Below, one piece after another: positions 4,977 through 6,890 of a stretch of DNA of 6,890 bases. Under the pieces are notes generated by a model. The model was not told the DNA's origin. It made no database searches and saw only the letters and a program-made list of their open reading frames with translations. Within the stretch, counting starts at the first letter, position 1; every line of letters begins with the position of its first letter. Source of the stretch: an uncultured Lentisphaeria bacterium (GTDB lineage Bacteria > Verrucomicrobiota > Lentisphaeria > Victivallales > Victivallaceae); assembly GCA_903821255.1 (NCBI GenBank), contig CAIJKT010000566.1:1-6890 (forward strand), written 5' to 3'. A program made the position numbers and the translations under genes.

Positions 4977-6890
4977 TTATTTTATGTCAGGCGGAAGAAC
5001 ATATTTCACTTCTATTTCGCCGCCTTTCGCTGGCAGTTCGAAATCCCATATTGGGAGATTGAGTTTTTCTCCAATCCGTTGTGCTATTCCTTTCATGAAA
5101 ACAGACCAGTTGGAATTTTTTATTGTCAACTCAGAATTTCCGAATGGCTGGGCGGCAAAATATACTACAGTGCCATTTCCGACCTTACGTTCAAATGCGG
5201 ACGGGCGTCCATCCGGGTATACCGCTATGACTGCGGCATTTTCCGGCGGAACAATTTCAACGGCAAGAATATTGCCGCGGCCGGTTCTATTTGCTACAGG
5301 CATTAGAGGCAGTTCATCGCCTTTTTTCAATCCGTAGTAATCCACGGACGCTATTATATTTTTTGCGTTTACTGCTTTGCCCGGCATGCAGCCGATGAGT
5401 TCATTGCGGATTTTATCAAGACGTGTGCCATCAACATTCCAGGAGAAGGCTTCAGGGTCGAATATTACCAGTCGTCCACCAGCTTTTACATATTGCAGCA
5501 GTGTTTCCGCGGTCGCGGAGTCACAGTAATTCAATTGCGGGATATATACTAAATCATAATTCGCAAGAGCATCGAGTTTCAGTCTCAAGCTGCTGTCACT
5601 TATAAAGCGGAACCATGTTTTGAGATTTTCGCCCAGTATGGAATAAACCGTGTACCAAGGATGGGCGGCTTCATCAAAGTTGCCCAGGAAAGAGGAATTG
5701 GAAAAAAATATTGCCGTTCCAGTTTTCTGCGGGATATCAATTTTATTCATGCTATGGATTATATTGCCCAGTCTCAGCAATTCTCTGTATACATCAGGCA
5801 AAGCAACTCGTAATGGAATGTTGTTGGTTGAAACACAGAACCAGTTTAAAGTATTTGCGCCATTTTTAAGCGCCTGAGATGCCCATTCCCGCATGTCGGC
5901 CGGAGACGGGTTGCGTCCGCAATATGGAAACGCTTGAATAAAGCCGGAGGCCGGTTTGCCGCCGGATAAATCTTTAATCAATTTAAATGAAAATCCGGTG
6001 TGATACAGAGCTCGGCTTCTTCCAAAATTATACAACGCCGACGTCGGGTAGGGGTCGGCCGAAACATAATCCGTGGAAAGAGAGAGCAATGCAACATCCT
6101 CCTTCCCTATTCCTTTCACGCAGTTCATATTATGTGATATAAATGTTATATCAGGGGCGTATTCTTTAACCAGCGCTCTTTGAATTTTTGTGTTCTCCTG
6201 AAAGGAGTTGTTCCACCATTTCATGAACGCTATCATCTTAAAAGGAGCTGCCGCCTGGTCATTATTGCCTGCATAAGCGTCGTATAATCCAAATTTGCCA
6301 AAACCGAATTCCTTTTTTATCTCTTCGTCAAGCTTTGCAAGCGCATCCCTGTTCTTTGTATTTAAAGTCATGCTATAGGCTTCAGAGGTATTGTTCATCG
6401 GTTCATCTTTTCCAATTATAAAGGATATATACGGCAGTTTATCTTTGTTTTGGGGAAAATAATTTTTAATATAATTCTCAATTACTTTTTCATATTCAGG
6501 ATCATTCGGGTCAACCGAAGCATTAGATACATACTTTGCGCCGTTTGAAATAGCTTCTTTATCCTGAGCTGAGGAAAACAGGGCAAACCAGTATTTCAGC
6601 TTATGTGCTTCATGTATTTTTTTAACCAGTTCCATTCCGCCTGCAATATAAGAGGGAAGCCACGGAAAAGGGGGGCCGACAATACCTGCCCGCCCATATT
6701 CGGCGAGGATATTCTCCTGTTCCCGGGCGAATGATTCAGCGGTGTATTTAGTTTTAAGTATTGGCGGGTAATATGCCAATACACATTCCGAAGCCCATCC
6801 CTGCAGGTACGGAGAGGCTGAAATATCAAAAAAACGTTCGTAAAATGGTTTTGCCCCTCCGATAACTACCCAGTCGTACCCGAATAAAAG
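4977..6890 (-). CDS. Predicted glycoside hydrolase: TIM barrel plus GATase-like (beta-galactosidase trimerisation-type) domain; 5' end outside window
   Basis: The frame is open from the right window edge to TAA 4979-4977: 637 codons visible, with the true start beyond 6890. An internal TTG at 6779 would give 600 residues, but 37 upstream in-frame codons without a stop (including YDWVVIGGAK and SPYLQGWAS) read as good protein, so that start is rejected. Visible residues about 1-385 show alternating strand-like segments typical of a TIM barrel: YISFIIGKDEP (about 154-164), ITFISHNMN, YVSADPYP, SGFIQAFPYC and ANTLNWF. Asp162-Glu163 in KDEP sit where many retaining or hexosaminidase-like barrels place acid/base residues, so they are catalytic candidates by inference. 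Residues about 389-617 form a GATase-like domain (NYDLVYIPQL, then LLQYVKAGGRLVIFDPEAFSW), as in GH42-type enzymes. No carbohydrate specificity can be assigned, and a signal peptide would lie outside the window. The role is probably polysaccharide or glycoprotein glycan breakdown. Confidence 0.85.
   Translation of the reverse strand, partial: LLFGYDWVVIGGAKPFYERFFDISASPYLQGWASECVLAYYPPILKTKYTAESFAREQENILAEYGRAGIVGPPFPWLPSYIAGGMELVKKIHEAHKLKYWFALFSSAQDKEAISNGAKYVSNASVDPNDPEYEKVIENYIKNYFPQNKDKLPYISFIIGKDEPMNNTSEAYSMTLNTKNRDALAKLDEEIKKEFGFGKFGLYDAYAGNNDQAAAPFKMIAFMKWWNNSFQENTKIQRALVKEYAPDITFISHNMNCVKGIGKEDVALLSLSTDYVSADPYPTSALYNFGRSRALYHTGFSFKLIKDLSGGKPASGFIQAFPYCGRNPSPADMREWASQALKNGANTLNWFCVSTNNIPLRVALPDVYRELLRLGNIIHSMNKIDIPQKTGTAIFFSNSSFLGNFDEAAHPWYTVYSILGENLKTWFRFISDSSLRLKLDALANYDLVYIPQLNYCDSATAETLLQYVKAGGRLVIFDPEAFSWNVDGTRLDKIRNELIGCMPGKAVNAKNIIASVDYYGLKKGDELPLMPVANRTGRGNILAVEIVPPENAAVIAVYPDGRPSAFERKVGNGTVVYFAAQPFGNSELTIKNSNWSVFMKGIAQRIGEKLNLPIWDFELPAKGGEIEVKYVLPPDIK

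Noticed and set aside
6777..6779. TTG as the hydrolase start codon
   Set aside because: The frame stays open for 37 more codons to the window edge with protein-like sequence, so the gene is cut by the window rather than starting here.

Overview
The window looks like chromosomal DNA of a Gram-negative-type bacterium. A two-gene ABC exporter with a HlyD-type adaptor implies an envelope with a periplasm. The large C-terminally 'beta-galactosidase-like' hydrolase on the right resembles expanded glycan-degradation proteins I associate with Lentisphaerota (Victivallales) and neighbouring PVC phyla. That phylum assignment is inference from protein style, since no marker gene is present.

Left (1-1092): the minus-strand end of an unrecognised single-pass membrane protein, cut by the window edge, then a 239-base AT-rich divergent intergenic region. 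Centre (1093-3986): a plus-strand pair made of a half-size ABC exporter (permease and ATPase fused, no peptidase C39 domain) and a HlyD-family adaptor. They are separated by 77 AT-rich bases with a hairpin and a possible promoter. The two proteins should form the inner-membrane part of a tripartite (type I-like) exporter. No outer-membrane channel and no convincing substrate gene lie in the window. A 19-codon TTG-started ORF sits just after the adaptor and may be the stump of a lost third gene.

Decayed zone (3987-4976): on the minus strand is the wreck of a zinc-type (MDR) dehydrogenase, most like the dehydrogenase half of bi-domain dehydrogenase/Gfo-Idh oxidoreductases. It has lost its N-terminal catalytic domain, has an in-frame stop, carries a 12-bp minisatellite of about 5.3 copies inside the Rossmann helix after its glycine loop, and is frameshifted at an A7 run. 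Right (4977-6890): a large minus-strand predicted glycoside hydrolase, open to the window edge. It has a TIM-barrel-like part with a KDEP motif followed by a glutamine-amidotransferase-like domain.

I see no tRNA, rRNA, CRISPR array or insertion sequence. I do not see a clearly new biological system. The most unusual item is the repeat-expanded, frameshifted dehydrogenase remnant. The divergent membrane protein plus exporter is the best candidate for an uncharacterised functional unit.
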